64,000 bases of DNA from Peribacillus frigoritolerans (GCF_004358755.1 NZ_SMZY01000002.1:186001-250000), one strand, 5' to 3'; positions 7,992 to 16,949 are shown, counted from the stretch's first letter. Numbers and translations: made by a program. Notes: generated by a model not told the origin, from the sequence alone.

Positions 7992-9752
7992 TCATCTTAT
8001 CAGCTTCCTCTTATCTTGAAGAAGTCTGCTGTACTCTGCATCAAGCATTGCAAAAGAAGGATCTTCTCTGCTTATTACACTTAGTTTGCTTAAAACAGCT
8101 GTCAGCTGATGATCGATTTTAAGCAGCTCTTTTTCACTATCGGTTTCATTCCATTCATTTCTCTCCTTAGATAAATAGTCATCAAGCTTCATTTCAACTC
8201 TTCTTACCATCGCGTCTTCAAATACGAGCAGTTTATCACACAATTTGTTCATAAAATACTGATCGTGAGACACAATGATGATGGTCCCTTCAAACTCATC
8301 AAGCGTCTCCTCAAGCTGTTCCCGGCTCGGGAGGTCCAGATGGTTTGTCGGCTCATCAAGTATGAGAACATCATATTCTTTCAGGATCATAGACACAAGC
8401 TTGACCCTTGTGCGTTCACCGAGGCTTAGTGAACCAATCGGCTGCTTAAGCTTCTCCTCAGTCAGCCCCATGTTTGCGAAAGTGGTCCTCGCTCTTAAAA
8501 TCTGTTCCCTCTCATGAAGATCCAGAGCTTCAAGAACGGTTGCATCTTCCCTTAAATCATTTACGTCCTGACTTAAATAGGCGATCTTCATCGTTTCGCT
8601 TTTCCATAGCACGCCGCCGGTTACGTCCTCCAAGCCTTGAATCATCCGAATGAGCGTCGATTTGCCGGCTCCATTTTTTCCGATAATGCCTATTCTTTCT
8701 CCATGCTTAATATAAAAATGACTTTTCTTAATCAGGGAAAGCTGCCCAAACGTTTTTTCAAGCGCTTTTGCTTCAAGTACGCGCTTGCCCCTTTTTCCGC
8801 TTGAATCGAACTGAAACATGACTTTTGCTTCTTCCTGCGGTTTTTCTTTTTTATTCTTTTCAAGTTCAGCGGTTAACCGCTTCATCTTAGAGCGGACCTG
8901 AATGTCCATTTTTTTCGCCTTTACCCGGTTGTATTCTTTAAAGCCCATTTGTTTCCGTTCGGAAGGACTCCCCTGTTTGGTTGATTCCCGGTGCGCTTTT
9001 TCTGACCAATTCTTTAAATTCTCCATTTGTCCTTCAATTTTCGCTTTATAGCGCTGCTGCACTTCATACTGATGCTTTTGTTCTTCCGCCAGTCTTTTCT
9101 TCTCATTTCTGTATGCCGTGTAATTCCCTTTGAACTCCTTTATCTGCTTATTTTCCAATTCGAAAATATGAGATACGGTCCTGTCAAGAAAGTAACGGTC
9201 ATGGGAGATTATCAGCACGGCGCAAGTATTGGTCCTCAGCTGATCTGCAAGCCATTCTATTCCATGGTAGTCCAAATGATTGGTCGGTTCATCCAGAATC
9301 AGCAGATCCGGGTTTGTGGTCCATACATGAGCTAGTGCAAGCTTCAGCTTCTCCCCGCCGCTTAAATGATGAAGCCGGTCTTCCTTCCAATTCTGCACTT
9401 TTTCAAGCCCTAATTTTTTTGTTGTTTCAAAAATTCTTTCGAAGCTTTGATCTTCTAGAACCCCTTTAAAATCATGTACGGTGTAATCAACTGATTGCAG
9501 CAGATATCCGATTTTCAGGTCTTTTTTTCTCGTAATGCTCCCTTCATCAGGAGGAAGCTTTCCAAAAATCAAATTGGCGAGCGTCGTCTTGCCTGCACCG
9601 TTGTAGCCGACTAATCCGGCACAATCTTCTTGTTTCAATTCAAGCTGTATGTTTTCAAGAATGACTTGATCTCCATATTGTTTTTTTACATCTTTCACTT
9701 TAAGGATTGTATTTGCATGCCGCTGTTTTACATATCTTTCATTTTTAGCCAT
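7992..9752 (-). CDS. ABC-F ribosome-protection-type ATPase (antibiotic-resistance subgroup)
   Basis: Cytosolic protein of 586 residues with two ABC ATPase domains and no membrane segment. Domain 1 has GYNGAGKTT, LSGGEKLKLALA and [12 protein letters not shown]. Domain 2 has GKNGAGKST, LSLGERTRVKLV and [12 protein letters not shown]. Between them lies a basic, helical interdomain linker, the part that reaches the ribosomal peptidyl-transferase centre in resistance ABC-F proteins, plus a C-terminal extension. The length and the long leader suggest the VmlR/Vga-like group; the drug protected against cannot be told. Start ATG 9750-9752 follows GGGAGG. Its stop abuts repeat A2. Confidence 0.85.
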   Translation of the reverse strand: MAKNERYVKQRHANTILKVKDVKKQYGDQVILENIQLELKQEDCAGLVGYNGAGKTTLANLIFGKLPPDEGSITRKKDLKIGYLLQSVDYTVHDFKGVLEDQSFERIFETTKKLGLEKVQNWKEDRLHHLSGGEKLKLALAHVWTTNPDLLILDEPTNHLDYHGIEWLADQLRTNTCAVLIISHDRYFLDRTVSHIFELENKQIKEFKGNYTAYRNEKKRLAEEQKHQYEVQQRYKAKIEGQMENLKNWSEKAHRESTKQGSPSERKQMGFKEYNRVKAKKMDIQVRSKMKRLTAELEKNKKEKPQEEAKVMFQFDSSGKRGKRVLEAKALEKTFGQLSLIKKSHFYIKHGERIGIIGKNGAGKSTLIRMIQGLEDVTGGVLWKSETMKIAYLSQDVNDLREDATVLEALDLHEREQILRARTTFANMGLTEEKLKQPIGSLSLGERTRVKLVSMILKEYDVLILDEPTNHLDLPSREQLEETLDEFEGTIIIVSHDQYFMNKLCDKLLVFEDAMVRRVEMKLDDYLSKERNEWNETDSEKELLKIDHQLTAVLSKLSVISREDPSFAMLDAEYSRLLQDKRKLIR

Positions 9753-9985
9753 AAAAAAACCTCCCAAGTTCGCCTAGAGAGGATTTCAAACCATATGAAA
9801 TAAACGGAATACCCGCTAAAAATGCAGAAAAATGCATAGATTTGGGCCTTCAGCTGGAAATGGTATGAAAAATGAGCGCACTCATCCTATTCTCTAGGTC
9901 TCGTTTTTTTGCTTATTCAAAAAACGTTTAGAAAATAAGATTAGTTCCACATGTCTCCAGTACCTTTTCCTTTCCGATATTAGAA
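9753..9985 (-). promoter_or_regulatory. Long structured 5' leader of the ABC-F gene (candidate attenuator)
   Basis: The predicted transcript starts about 230 bases before the coding start. CCTAGAGA near 9891-9898 is complementary to TCTCTAGG near 9774-9781, and flanking AGGAT/ATCC bases extend the pairing. This closes a loop of about 100 bases and places the right arm just before the ribosome site. Inside are ATGAGTGCGCTCAT (self-complementary) and ATGCA/TGCAT, the latter followed by a T stretch. Such alternating hairpins are usual in drug-induced leaders of resistance ABC-F genes; the switching model is inference. Confidence 0.6.
9850..9885 (-). CDS. Putative 11-residue leader peptide in the ABC-F leader
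   Basis: ATG at 9883-9885 opens a short frame encoding MSALIFHTISS, stopping at TGA 9850-9852. It lies between the two arms of the long-range pairing, where stalling by a drug-bound ribosome could alter folding. The Shine-Dalgarno match (AGAG or AGG) is weak and badly spaced, so translation is uncertain. Confidence 0.3.
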   Translation of the reverse strand: MSALIFHTISS

Positions 9986-9992
9986 TGATATT

Positions 9993-10022
9993 AGTATATG
10001 ATAAAAAAACAAAATTTGTCAA
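9993..10022 (-). promoter_or_regulatory. Strong sigma-A promoter for the ABC-F gene
   Basis: On the minus strand, TTGACA (10017-10022) and TATACT (9993-9998) are separated by 18 bases. The predicted start is near 9985, which gives the long leader described above. The promoter lies just past the 3' end of the kinase gene, so the ABC-F gene has its own transcription unit. Confidence 0.8.
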
Positions 10023-10038
10023 CAGCATTTGTAAGCAG

Positions 10039-10917
10039 TTACATCATGGATTCGTATATTCCGGCCAGTTCAAGATTCTCTTCGCAGGAAGCCCCATCCT
10101 CGAGACACCAGCATGCACTCAGCACAGCCTGGCAAAAGCCCCAGCCAATTATACGGCTCCTCTCCATACCTAATTCTTTTTCAAACTGCTTTATTCTCGT
10201 TTCAAGCAAGTCCCGGGGATTTTTTTTATCGAATAAATAATTTTTACAGAAGCTTGTGACTTCAAATTCAGCTTCACCTATTACTCCCTTGGGATCTATG
10301 GCAATCCATTCCCCGCCGCTTTTTAAAATATTGTCCTGATGGAGATCTCCATGCAATAGAATGGGTTTAGAAATGGTGTTTATTAATTGATCAAAAAGAG
10401 CCTCAGCCTTATGTATACATTTTTCATCTATCATATTTTTCTCCACTCTTCTTAAGCCAGACATCCAATCTGACAAGTGAGGAAAAGGATGGCCACCTTC
10501 ATACGGCTGCCAAATTCTCTGCATAACAGAAGAAGCAGCTAAAACAGCTTTTTCATCCCTTTCAACCTCTGAAAGCATGGTGCCCGGGTTTACTTTTTCC
10601 AAGATTAAGAGGCCGTCGTTTATATGTTCACCAATCAGTTTAACCATGCCATTTCCCCTGCCCAGTACCTTTAATGCGATGCTCTCAGCAATCAAATCTT
10701 TATGGTTTGGGAGTCCGATTTTAACAACTGCCTCTTCCCCATTTGCTTTAATAGCCTGAGCTACATAGTGATAAGACAATTTATAAGGATCGCCTATTTT
10801 CAGGCCGCAAGTCTGCTCGCACCTGGCAATGGTAAAAGGGAGTTCACGGAGCCAGGCTTCCCCTTTATCTCCATGAACACCGATTATCGTTTGTTTAAAC
10901 TCTCTTGGAAGGTTCAT
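10039..10917 (-). CDS. APH(6)/streptomycin-kinase-like phosphotransferase
   Basis: A 292-residue kinase-fold protein of the aminoglycoside/hydroxyurea kinase group (StrB-like). The catalytic loop is HGDLHQDNIL and the metal-binding segment reads IDPKGVIGE; the latter wording is typical of APH(6) enzymes rather than APH(3'). The N-terminal lobe carries VVKIGLP, with the likely ATP-binding lysine. Known relatives phosphorylate streptomycin at the 6-hydroxyl; the substrate here is unproven. Its ATG overlaps the stop of the upstream acyl-CoA dehydrogenase gene as ATGA, so translation is probably coupled. Confidence 0.8.
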   Translation of the reverse strand: MNLPREFKQTIIGVHGDKGEAWLRELPFTIARCEQTCGLKIGDPYKLSYHYVAQAIKANGEEAVVKIGLPNHKDLIAESIALKVLGRGNGMVKLIGEHINDGLLILEKVNPGTMLSEVERDEKAVLAASSVMQRIWQPYEGGHPFPHLSDWMSGLRRVEKNMIDEKCIHKAEALFDQLINTISKPILLHGDLHQDNILKSGGEWIAIDPKGVIGEAEFEVTSFCKNYLFDKKNPRDLLETRIKQFEKELGMERSRIIGWGFCQAVLSACWCLEDGASCEENLELAGIYESMM

Positions 10918-12086
10918 TTTCCCTTCCCCTCACTAAATGCCTGGTCTGCAAGGATGCCAAATGTAATTTCATCCGCCGGAGGATTATGGAGCCCTGCTCT
11001 TACATCTCTGTAATACCTTTGCAGAGGAAGAGAATTAAAGATACTTTGTCCGCCAACTACACGCATAGCTTGATCGACCACTTCGACTGCTGTATTTGTA
11101 GCAACTGTCTTGGCAGCTGCGAGCTCTGCTCCGAGTTTATTTCGTTCGTTTGGAGCAGTGTCCCATTTTTCCGCTGTTCCATATAAGAGGTGTCTGGCAG
11201 TCAGAAGCGATAGGTCCATGTTTGCAATCTTTCTTCTCACTTCAGGCAGATCTTTAATGGGATGATTTAAACTGTTTGGCTGATGTTTTTTTGCAAATTC
11301 GACAGCAAAATTCCTCGCTGCTATGGCAATTCCCAAATAACATGCAGGTATATGCAGCAGCCAGCCTTGCGGAGACGCTCCTTTAGAAGGTTTCATTTTC
11401 AAACCTGTCATCGCTTCTAATTCAAGTTCCACATTTTCAAGAATTAAATCATCGCTTCTTGTTCCTCTCATTCCAAGCGTGTTCCATGTTTCTTCAATGG
11501 ACAGCCCGCGAGATTCCTTTGGTATAATAAATTCCCCTACTTCTCCAGTATCCTCTATCGTTGCAGTAATCAGGAAATAATCAAGTGCAGGAGCAAGGGA
11601 TGTGAATATTTTCTTGCCGTTAATAATCCACTTATCCCCGCTCCGCTTTGCTGTCGTTTCAGGCTTGCCGCCTCTTGCAGGACTTCCTCCATTCGGTTCG
11701 GAAGCGGCGCTGTTCAGTAATTTGTCGAACTGTATGATTTCTCGGGAAATCCGGGCATGCGTTTTTTCATCCCACTTTTCAGTTTCCCGGATGTTCATGA
11801 GGATTCCCAGATGCCAGCCAAGCGATAAAGCCGTTGCCCCGTCTCCCTGTGCCAGTTTTTCCTGTATCAGCACAAATTCATAAAGAGACAAATTGTCTCC
11901 GCCATATTTTTCAGGGATTGATAATTTCAAGAATCCCGCTTTTTTTAAATCATGAAAGTTTTGAAAAGGAAAAAGAGCCTCCCGGTCATAATAATCTGCC
12001 CGCTCAGAAAACTGCTCTGCAAGCTCAGAAGCTTTTTCCAAAAATACTTTTTGCCGGTCTGTTTTGATGAATTGCTGATCAAGCAC
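10914..12086 (-). CDS. Acyl-CoA dehydrogenase-family flavoprotein
   Basis: A 390-residue FAD protein. The N-terminal helical domain contains IPEKYGG, the middle beta-domain AASEPNGGSPARGG and a WIINGKKIF flavin-contact motif, and the C-terminal helical domain VVGGQSIFNSLPLQRYYRD. It resembles B. subtilis YdbM and the acyl-CoA dehydrogenase-like oxidoreductases; the expected catalytic glutamate is not obvious, so the substrate is open. GTG 12084-12086, after AAGGTGG, is preferred to the in-frame GTG at 12104. It is translationally coupled to the kinase gene, an unusual partner. No electron-transfer flavoprotein gene is nearby. Confidence 0.75.
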   Translation of the reverse strand: MLDQQFIKTDRQKVFLEKASELAEQFSERADYYDREALFPFQNFHDLKKAGFLKLSIPEKYGGDNLSLYEFVLIQEKLAQGDGATALSLGWHLGILMNIRETEKWDEKTHARISREIIQFDKLLNSAASEPNGGSPARGGKPETTAKRSGDKWIINGKKIFTSLAPALDYFLITATIEDTGEVGEFIIPKESRGLSIEETWNTLGMRGTRSDDLILENVELELEAMTGLKMKPSKGASPQGWLLHIPACYLGIAIAARNFAVEFAKKHQPNSLNHPIKDLPEVRRKIANMDLSLLTARHLLYGTAEKWDTAPNERNKLGAELAAAKTVATNTAVEVVDQAMRVVGGQSIFNSLPLQRYYRDVRAGLHNPPADEITFGILADQAFSEGKGK

Positions 12087-12207
12087 GATTCCACCTTCTT
12101 TCACCTTATATTCTATCTTTTCTCGCCAATTTGATAAAGTATTCCGATCTGATAGCTGTTTGTATATAGAATACTCAGTCTTTTTTATTTCCTAATGTTA
12201 GCAGTTC

Positions 12208-12216
12208 TGATAAAAT
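12208..12216 (+). promoter_or_regulatory. Extended -10 promoter for ampS
   Basis: TGATAAAAT is a TGn extended -10 element 32 bases before the ampS start, and AAAGGAGA follows as ribosome site at about 12233-12240. Confidence 0.55.
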
Positions 12217-12247
12217 AGAACTAATTCTGTTTAAAGGAGATAAACTA

Positions 12248-13477
12248 ATGACTTCTTTTCAAAAAAATCTCGAAAAATATGCGGAGCTTGCTGTTAAGGT
12301 TGGGGTAAATGTTCAGAAAGGACAAACTCTTGTCATCAACGCTTCACTTGATGCAGCGGAATTTGTTCGCTTAGTTGTAAGAAAAGCCTATGAAACAGGT
12401 GCAAAACATGTGCAGGTAGACTGGAATGACGATGAAGTAACCCGCACTAGGTTTGAGCTTGCACCGCAGGAAGCTTTTGAAGAATTTCCTGAGTGGCGGG
12501 CAAAGGGTCTTGAAGCGCTTGCCGAAAATGGCGCAGCCTTCATGTCGATCGTTTCTTCTTCTCCGGATTTATTAAAAGGCATCGACTCAAAGAGAATTGC
12601 TGCTAATTCCAAAGCTGCAGGCACTGCATTATCTACATACAGAAATTATGTTCAGGCAGACAAAGTAAGCTGGTCTGTAATTGCGGTTCCATCTGAGAAA
12701 TGGGCTGCAAAAGTATTCCCGGAAGCTGGCGAACATGCAGTTGAACAGCTGTGGGATGCAATCTTCAAAGCAACGCGCACAGATCTCGAAGATCCTGTAG
12801 CTGCATGGAAAGAACATGATCAATCCCTGAACAGCAAGGTAGAATATTTGAACGGCAAAAAGTACAAAAAGCTTCATTACCGTGCAGAAGGAACAGATTT
12901 AACAATTGAACTTCCTGAAAAACATCTTTGGATTGGCGCAGGCAGCGTTAATGAACAGGGCAATGACTTCATGGCCAATATGCCGACAGAAGAAGTGTTC
13001 ACAGTTCCTGAAAAAGAAGGCGTAAATGGAGTTGCAGCAAGCACAAAGCCTCTAAGCTACGGCGGTAACCTCATTGACAAGTTCTCCATAACATTTGAGA
13101 ACGGCCGGATCACAGATGTAAAGGCAGAAGAAGGGGAAGAAATATTAAAAGAGCTTGTGGCAACAGATGAAGGCTCCCATTACCTAGGGGAAGTGGCTCT
13201 TGTTCCGCACGATTCACCTATTTCGATGTCTAATGTTTTATTCTATAATACGCTTTTTGATGAAAATGCATCCAATCACTTGGCAATCGGCAATGCCTAT
13301 GCTTTTTGTATTGAAGGCGGAAAGAAAATGTCGCGCGAAGAATTGGAGAAAAACGGCGTCAATTCGAGCATCACGCATGTTGATTTTATGATTGGCTCCG
13401 CTGAAATGGACATTGACGGAATCCTCGAAGACGGCACGAGCGAGCCGCTGTTCAGAAAAGGTACTTGGGCCATTTAG
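12248..13477 (+). CDS. ampS: M29-family metallo-aminopeptidase AmpS
   Basis: A 409-residue cytosolic aminopeptidase (AmpS/AmpT/PepS family) that removes N-terminal residues from peptides with a two-metal site. Expected ligands are visible in order: Glu in NMPTEEVF, Glu in SHYLGEVALV, His in ASNHLAIGNAY, and His and Asp in THVDFMIG. Length agrees with the 410-residue B. subtilis AmpS. The ATG follows AAAGGAGATAAACTA. In B. subtilis ampS neighbours ykpB and mreBH, both present in this window. Confidence 0.92.
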   Translation: MTSFQKNLEKYAELAVKVGVNVQKGQTLVINASLDAAEFVRLVVRKAYETGAKHVQVDWNDDEVTRTRFELAPQEAFEEFPEWRAKGLEALAENGAAFMSIVSSSPDLLKGIDSKRIAANSKAAGTALSTYRNYVQADKVSWSVIAVPSEKWAAKVFPEAGEHAVEQLWDAIFKATRTDLEDPVAAWKEHDQSLNSKVEYLNGKKYKKLHYRAEGTDLTIELPEKHLWIGAGSVNEQGNDFMANMPTEEVFTVPEKEGVNGVAASTKPLSYGGNLIDKFSITFENGRITDVKAEEGEEILKELVATDEGSHYLGEVALVPHDSPISMSNVLFYNTLFDENASNHLAIGNAYAFCIEGGKKMSREELEKNGVNSSITHVDFMIGSAEMDIDGILEDGTSEPLFRKGTWAI

Positions 13478-13490
13478 GCTATAATCTAAA

Positions 13491-13521
13491 AAACCGCCTG
13501 GAGATATACTCCAGGCGGTTT
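13491..13521. terminator. Bidirectional terminator between ampS and degV
   Basis: AAACCGCCTGGAG pairs perfectly with CTCCAGGCGGTTT around a 5-base loop. A-rich and T-rich flanks on both sides let it serve the two convergent genes. Confidence 0.9.
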
Positions 13522-13525
13522 CTGT

Positions 13526-14383
13526 TTATTTCTCAGATGGCATCTTTTCAAACCACATCAGTCCTATTGTTCCTTCACCAACATGGGCGGAAATCACTGG
13601 ACTTAAATCTCCAACTTCTATTTCCAATGACGGGTCGATTTGCGAAAGTCTTTCCTTCCACTCACCCGCTTTTTCAGAGAGATTGCTGTGAATGACAGCT
13701 ACTCCATAAACACCCTTTTCTGTATAGGATGCTTTAAATAGTTCGAAAATGCGGTTTTCAGCTTTTTTGGTCGTTCTTACTTTTTCAAGCTGAACCAATT
13801 CACCATTCTGAAATTCAATAATCGGGCGTATTTGCAGCAGATTGCCGATCACCATGCCCACGCCGGAAACACGTCCTCCTTTGTGAAGCTGCTCGAGGCT
13901 GCCAATCAAGTTAAGTCCTCTTACCCGCTCAGGGAGCTTCTGCAAATGTTCGGCTATTTCCTTGCCTGTATACCCTTCCCGGTCCATGCGGGCACCCTCA
14001 AGCATCATGTACTCCAGAGCTTTTGCGCCAATTCTAGAATCAATATGAACCATATTAAACCCGGCAATTTCTGCAGCGAGCATGGAAGCATTCAGGGTAC
14101 CGCTTACTTTTGAAGTCACATGAATGGCAATTCCCATTTCGTATTCCTGTTTCATTTTTTCATATAATTCAACGAATTCACCGACAGCCGGCTGACTTGT
14201 TGTTGGCGAAACCTTTGATGCTTTTAATTTTTTATAAAACTCTTCATTTGTCAGTTCAATGCCGTCTTTATAACTATTGCCATCAAATATGATCGAGAGC
14301 GGCACAACATATATCCCGTATTTTTCAGCAGTATCTTCTGAAATGCAAGATACACTATCTGTTACCCATGCAATTTTTTTCAA
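13526..14383 (-). CDS. DegV-family fatty-acid-binding protein
   Basis: A 285-residue DegV/FakB-type protein. WVTDSVSCI at the N-terminus, YKDGIELTNEEFYKKL, and SPTTSQPAVGEF (the lipid-head-group loop) are family signatures. Members bind fatty acids in a deep pocket; in Firmicutes FakB partners present them to the kinase FakA. No fakA is in the window. TTG 14381-14383 after GGGGGTAACG is chosen as start; the frame stays open about 34 codons further, but that part does not resemble a DegV N-terminus. Confidence 0.85.
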   Translation of the reverse strand: MKKIAWVTDSVSCISEDTAEKYGIYVVPLSIIFDGNSYKDGIELTNEEFYKKLKASKVSPTTSQPAVGEFVELYEKMKQEYEMGIAIHVTSKVSGTLNASMLAAEIAGFNMVHIDSRIGAKALEYMMLEGARMDREGYTGKEIAEHLQKLPERVRGLNLIGSLEQLHKGGRVSGVGMVIGNLLQIRPIIEFQNGELVQLEKVRTTKKAENRIFELFKASYTEKGVYGVAVIHSNLSEKAGEWKERLSQIDPSLEIEVGDLSPVISAHVGEGTIGLMWFEKMPSEK

Positions 14384-14662
14384 CGTATCGTTACCCCCAG
14401 GCGTTTTCACTAGGCTCTTTAGGAAGACATTGTTTTCTAATCTCAGTCTTGGAAAAAACAGCCTTTCATTAACACATACTACCAATTCCTACTAGATTGC
14501 TAGGAAAAGTGTCAACATTTTTCATTCTATAGTGAACTAAAGGAATAAACAATAGAAAGATTTACATGTTCATTGAATTTTCTTATTTCATGAAGAAGAT
14601 TGACGGAAAAAGCAGAATTCATGTACGATGAGACATATCAACCTGAACGGGAGAGTAAAACG

Positions 14663-15574
14663 ATGAAATCTGTTGAAGTCTACATCTTATCCGGATTTTT
14701 AGGAGCGGGTAAAACAACGCTATTAAAAAACATTTTAAAACAAGAACAAGATAAGAACCGGAAAATTGCCGTCATTATGAATGAACTCGGGAAAGTATCC
14801 ATCGATTCTGACGCTGTCTCGGATGATATTCCTTTAAAAGAGCTATTGAATGGATGTGTATGCTGCACAATGCAAGGGCAGTTAGAAGCACAACTCCAGG
14901 GAATGCTCTCACAATACGATCTTGATGCGATCTATATTGAAACAACAGGTGCGGCACATCCGATAGAAGTGCTGGACGCCTGCTTATCGCCTGTTTTTGC
15001 TGAAAAGTTAGCCATTGGGTCGATCGTAACGCTTGTTGATGGCGCCCGCTATCATGATCGCTGCGCTTTGAGTATTCAGCTTCAAAAGCTCCTGCAGGAA
15101 CAAATTCATCATGCTGACATTGTTCTTTTGAATAAAGTGGACAATCTCTCAGAATCAGAACAAGCATCCCTAGTCTTTGACATTCAGAACATTGCCGCTG
15201 ATTCCAAAGTGCTGCTGACTCAATACGCCAATATAAGATTAAGCGATTTTCAGCATTTAGCCCGCAAGCAGCAGAAGGAGCATCAAAAAACACATGTACA
15301 GCTTGATCTTCATTTAAAAACATATGTTCATACCTTTACAGAACAAATTGATTTTGACGCTTTTGAAGATTTTCTGAGAAACATGCCCGATACGATCTAC
15401 CGCATTAAGGGTTACCTGTCCTTTACACATTCCCGGGATACGTACTTGTTTCAGTATTCTTACGGCATGCCGCTCTACTTAAAAGAGCCTGTTAAAATGA
15501 AAAAGACGCTTGTTTTTATCGGCGAAAATTTAGATCATGCCTGGCTGAAGGATCAGCTGGAGGCATTGCAGTAA
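14663..15574 (+). CDS. CobW/COG0523-family metal-chaperone GTPase
   Basis: A 303-residue P-loop GTPase with GFLGAGKTT at residues 11-19, the metal-binding motif GCVCC at 64-68, the Walker B-like IETTGAAHP and the base-specificity motif NKVD. These are the defining elements of the COG0523 group, which hands zinc or other metals to target proteins. The C-terminal CobW_C part contains RIKGYLSF. ATG 14663 is preferred over 14600 because GGGAGAG lies 8 bases upstream. No adjacent gene reveals the client and I see no convincing Zur box. Confidence 0.85.
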   Translation: MKSVEVYILSGFLGAGKTTLLKNILKQEQDKNRKIAVIMNELGKVSIDSDAVSDDIPLKELLNGCVCCTMQGQLEAQLQGMLSQYDLDAIYIETTGAAHPIEVLDACLSPVFAEKLAIGSIVTLVDGARYHDRCALSIQLQKLLQEQIHHADIVLLNKVDNLSESEQASLVFDIQNIAADSKVLLTQYANIRLSDFQHLARKQQKEHQKTHVQLDLHLKTYVHTFTEQIDFDAFEDFLRNMPDTIYRIKGYLSFTHSRDTYLFQYSYGMPLYLKEPVKMKKTLVFIGENLDHAWLKDQLEALQ

Positions 15575-15649
15575 TAGCTTTCGTAAAATGGCCTGCAATA
15601 TTAGCAAGCAGGTTCCGCTTTAAGACAAACTGCAAAATAGAGAAGAAAG

Positions 15650-15688
15650 CGGGTAGTAAATTGCACAGCAATTTGTACCCGTTTTTTT
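15650..15688 (+). terminator. Terminator after the CobW gene
   Basis: CGGGTA plus AAATTGC pair with GCAATTT plus TACCCG, followed by seven T residues. Confidence 0.9.
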
Positions 15689-15741
15689 GTTTTTTGGGAT
15701 AAAGCTTTGTACTTTTGGAGTATCCAGTACACTTCAGTCAT

Positions 15742-15845
15742 CCATTTCGGTCATTCAGTTGTAAGATCATACGTCCCCTTTGATTCCACATAACCCTGAG
15801 TTTTCTCCAATTGTGGAATCATTCGGCCTCTTTGATTCCACAAAA
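15742..15845 (-). repeat. Two tandem 52-bp units with a self-complementary core
   Basis: Read on the minus strand, two adjacent 52-base units (15794-15845 and 15742-15793) both begin TT(T/A)TGTGGAATCAAAG and align over their whole length at roughly 70 per cent. In the first, TTGTGGAATCA and TGATTCCACAA form a perfect 11-bp stem; in the second the right arm has decayed. No gene is visible in 15575-15957 apart from this array and the preceding terminator. Confidence 0.75.
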
Positions 15846-15957
15846 TGAACCTTTATCAATTCCTGACAAAATGAAAATAACGCCCAACTGGAAAATTGGG
15901 CGTTTTCCTAATGCTATTCAGTTAGATTAAAGTTTTCTCCTCAAAGGGACACTGTTA

Positions 15958-16893
15958 TCATATACCAGACCGATTCTCTGAGCGATTCTTCTCGTATATC
16001 TTCAAATTCGCATACACCATCGATAAAACCTGCGCTTCTGTTTTATGTTTTTCAGCAAGCTTCAATAGATACCCCTGCAGATGATCTGCTTCGACTTCTG
16101 CCAGTTTTTCCATATCCCTCTGCATGGAGGATTTCATTCCATGTGTCATGTTATGTATTTTTTCGAGCTGAATATCTTCAATTCCATCAGCAATTGGCGC
16201 ACCTTCCGCACGCATAATCGATCCGATTTCGTAAAAGAGTTTCTGTGTAACACTCAATCCAAATTTATTTTCGCGGATGGTCCCGATAGGTGAGCGGAAC
16301 AGCGTTGTGACACCGGACAAGCCGGAGATAAACATATATTTATGCCACATATCAGCGAGAATCCTGTCACTCTTTCGAATCTCAGCATTTGAGCCGGCAA
16401 ATAATGCTTCCAGTTTTTCAACTGCTTCAGCCTGCTTACTGTTTAGTGCCCCGTAGACGAGCTCATGGATCGGACTGGTCTGCACGATTGCCCCATTTTG
16501 ATCCACTGTCGATTCAATAAAACATAAACCTCCGATGACACGATCTTCAGAGAATCTCTCCTGCAGCATGTCCAAATGAGCAACCCCATTCAAAAGCGGC
16601 ATGATGAGAGTCTGATCTCCCGCAAATGGCGACAAATCCCCGATTACTTTTTCCAGATGATAAGCTTTCACAGATAACAGGATGAGGTCGAATGCTTCCC
16701 TTTTCTCTCCGGCAAGCATGACTTGCGGAGAAAAGTGATAATCACCGTGAATGCTTTTTACTTGCAGACCTTGTTCATTCAGCAAATGTGCTCTTTTTTC
16801 CCTGACTAAAAACGTGACATCTTCCCCTTTTTCAGCAAGGCGTGCACCAAAATATCCGCCCACCGCTCCTGCGCCAACCACTAAAACTCTCAC
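15958..16893 (-). CDS. ykpB: Ketopantoate reductase-family oxidoreductase (PanE/YkpB-like)
   Basis: A 311-residue NADPH-dependent reductase fold. The N-terminal Rossmann motif is VVGAGAVGGYFG and the helical C-terminal half has DMWHKYMF, holding the lysine that acts as general acid in PanE. The family reduces 2-dehydropantoate to pantoate for coenzyme A. In B. subtilis this paralogue (YkpB) lies next to ykpA and ampS, as here; a different activity for the paralogue is possible. No pan genes are adjacent. Confidence 0.82.
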   Translation of the reverse strand: MRVLVVGAGAVGGYFGARLAEKGEDVTFLVREKRAHLLNEQGLQVKSIHGDYHFSPQVMLAGEKREAFDLILLSVKAYHLEKVIGDLSPFAGDQTLIMPLLNGVAHLDMLQERFSEDRVIGGLCFIESTVDQNGAIVQTSPIHELVYGALNSKQAEAVEKLEALFAGSNAEIRKSDRILADMWHKYMFISGLSGVTTLFRSPIGTIRENKFGLSVTQKLFYEIGSIMRAEGAPIADGIEDIQLEKIHNMTHGMKSSMQRDMEKLAEVEADHLQGYLLKLAEKHKTEAQVLSMVYANLKIYEKNRSENRSGI

Positions 16894-16949
16894 TTTTCCA
16901 TCCCCTTCCCTTCATATATAAGTTTATAGAAGCTTTTAAGAAAAGACAA

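Noticed and set aside
9753-9985. T-box or metabolite riboswitch in the ABC-F leader
   Set aside because: No T-box sequence, specifier loop or known aptamer core is visible; an antibiotic-type attenuator is simpler.
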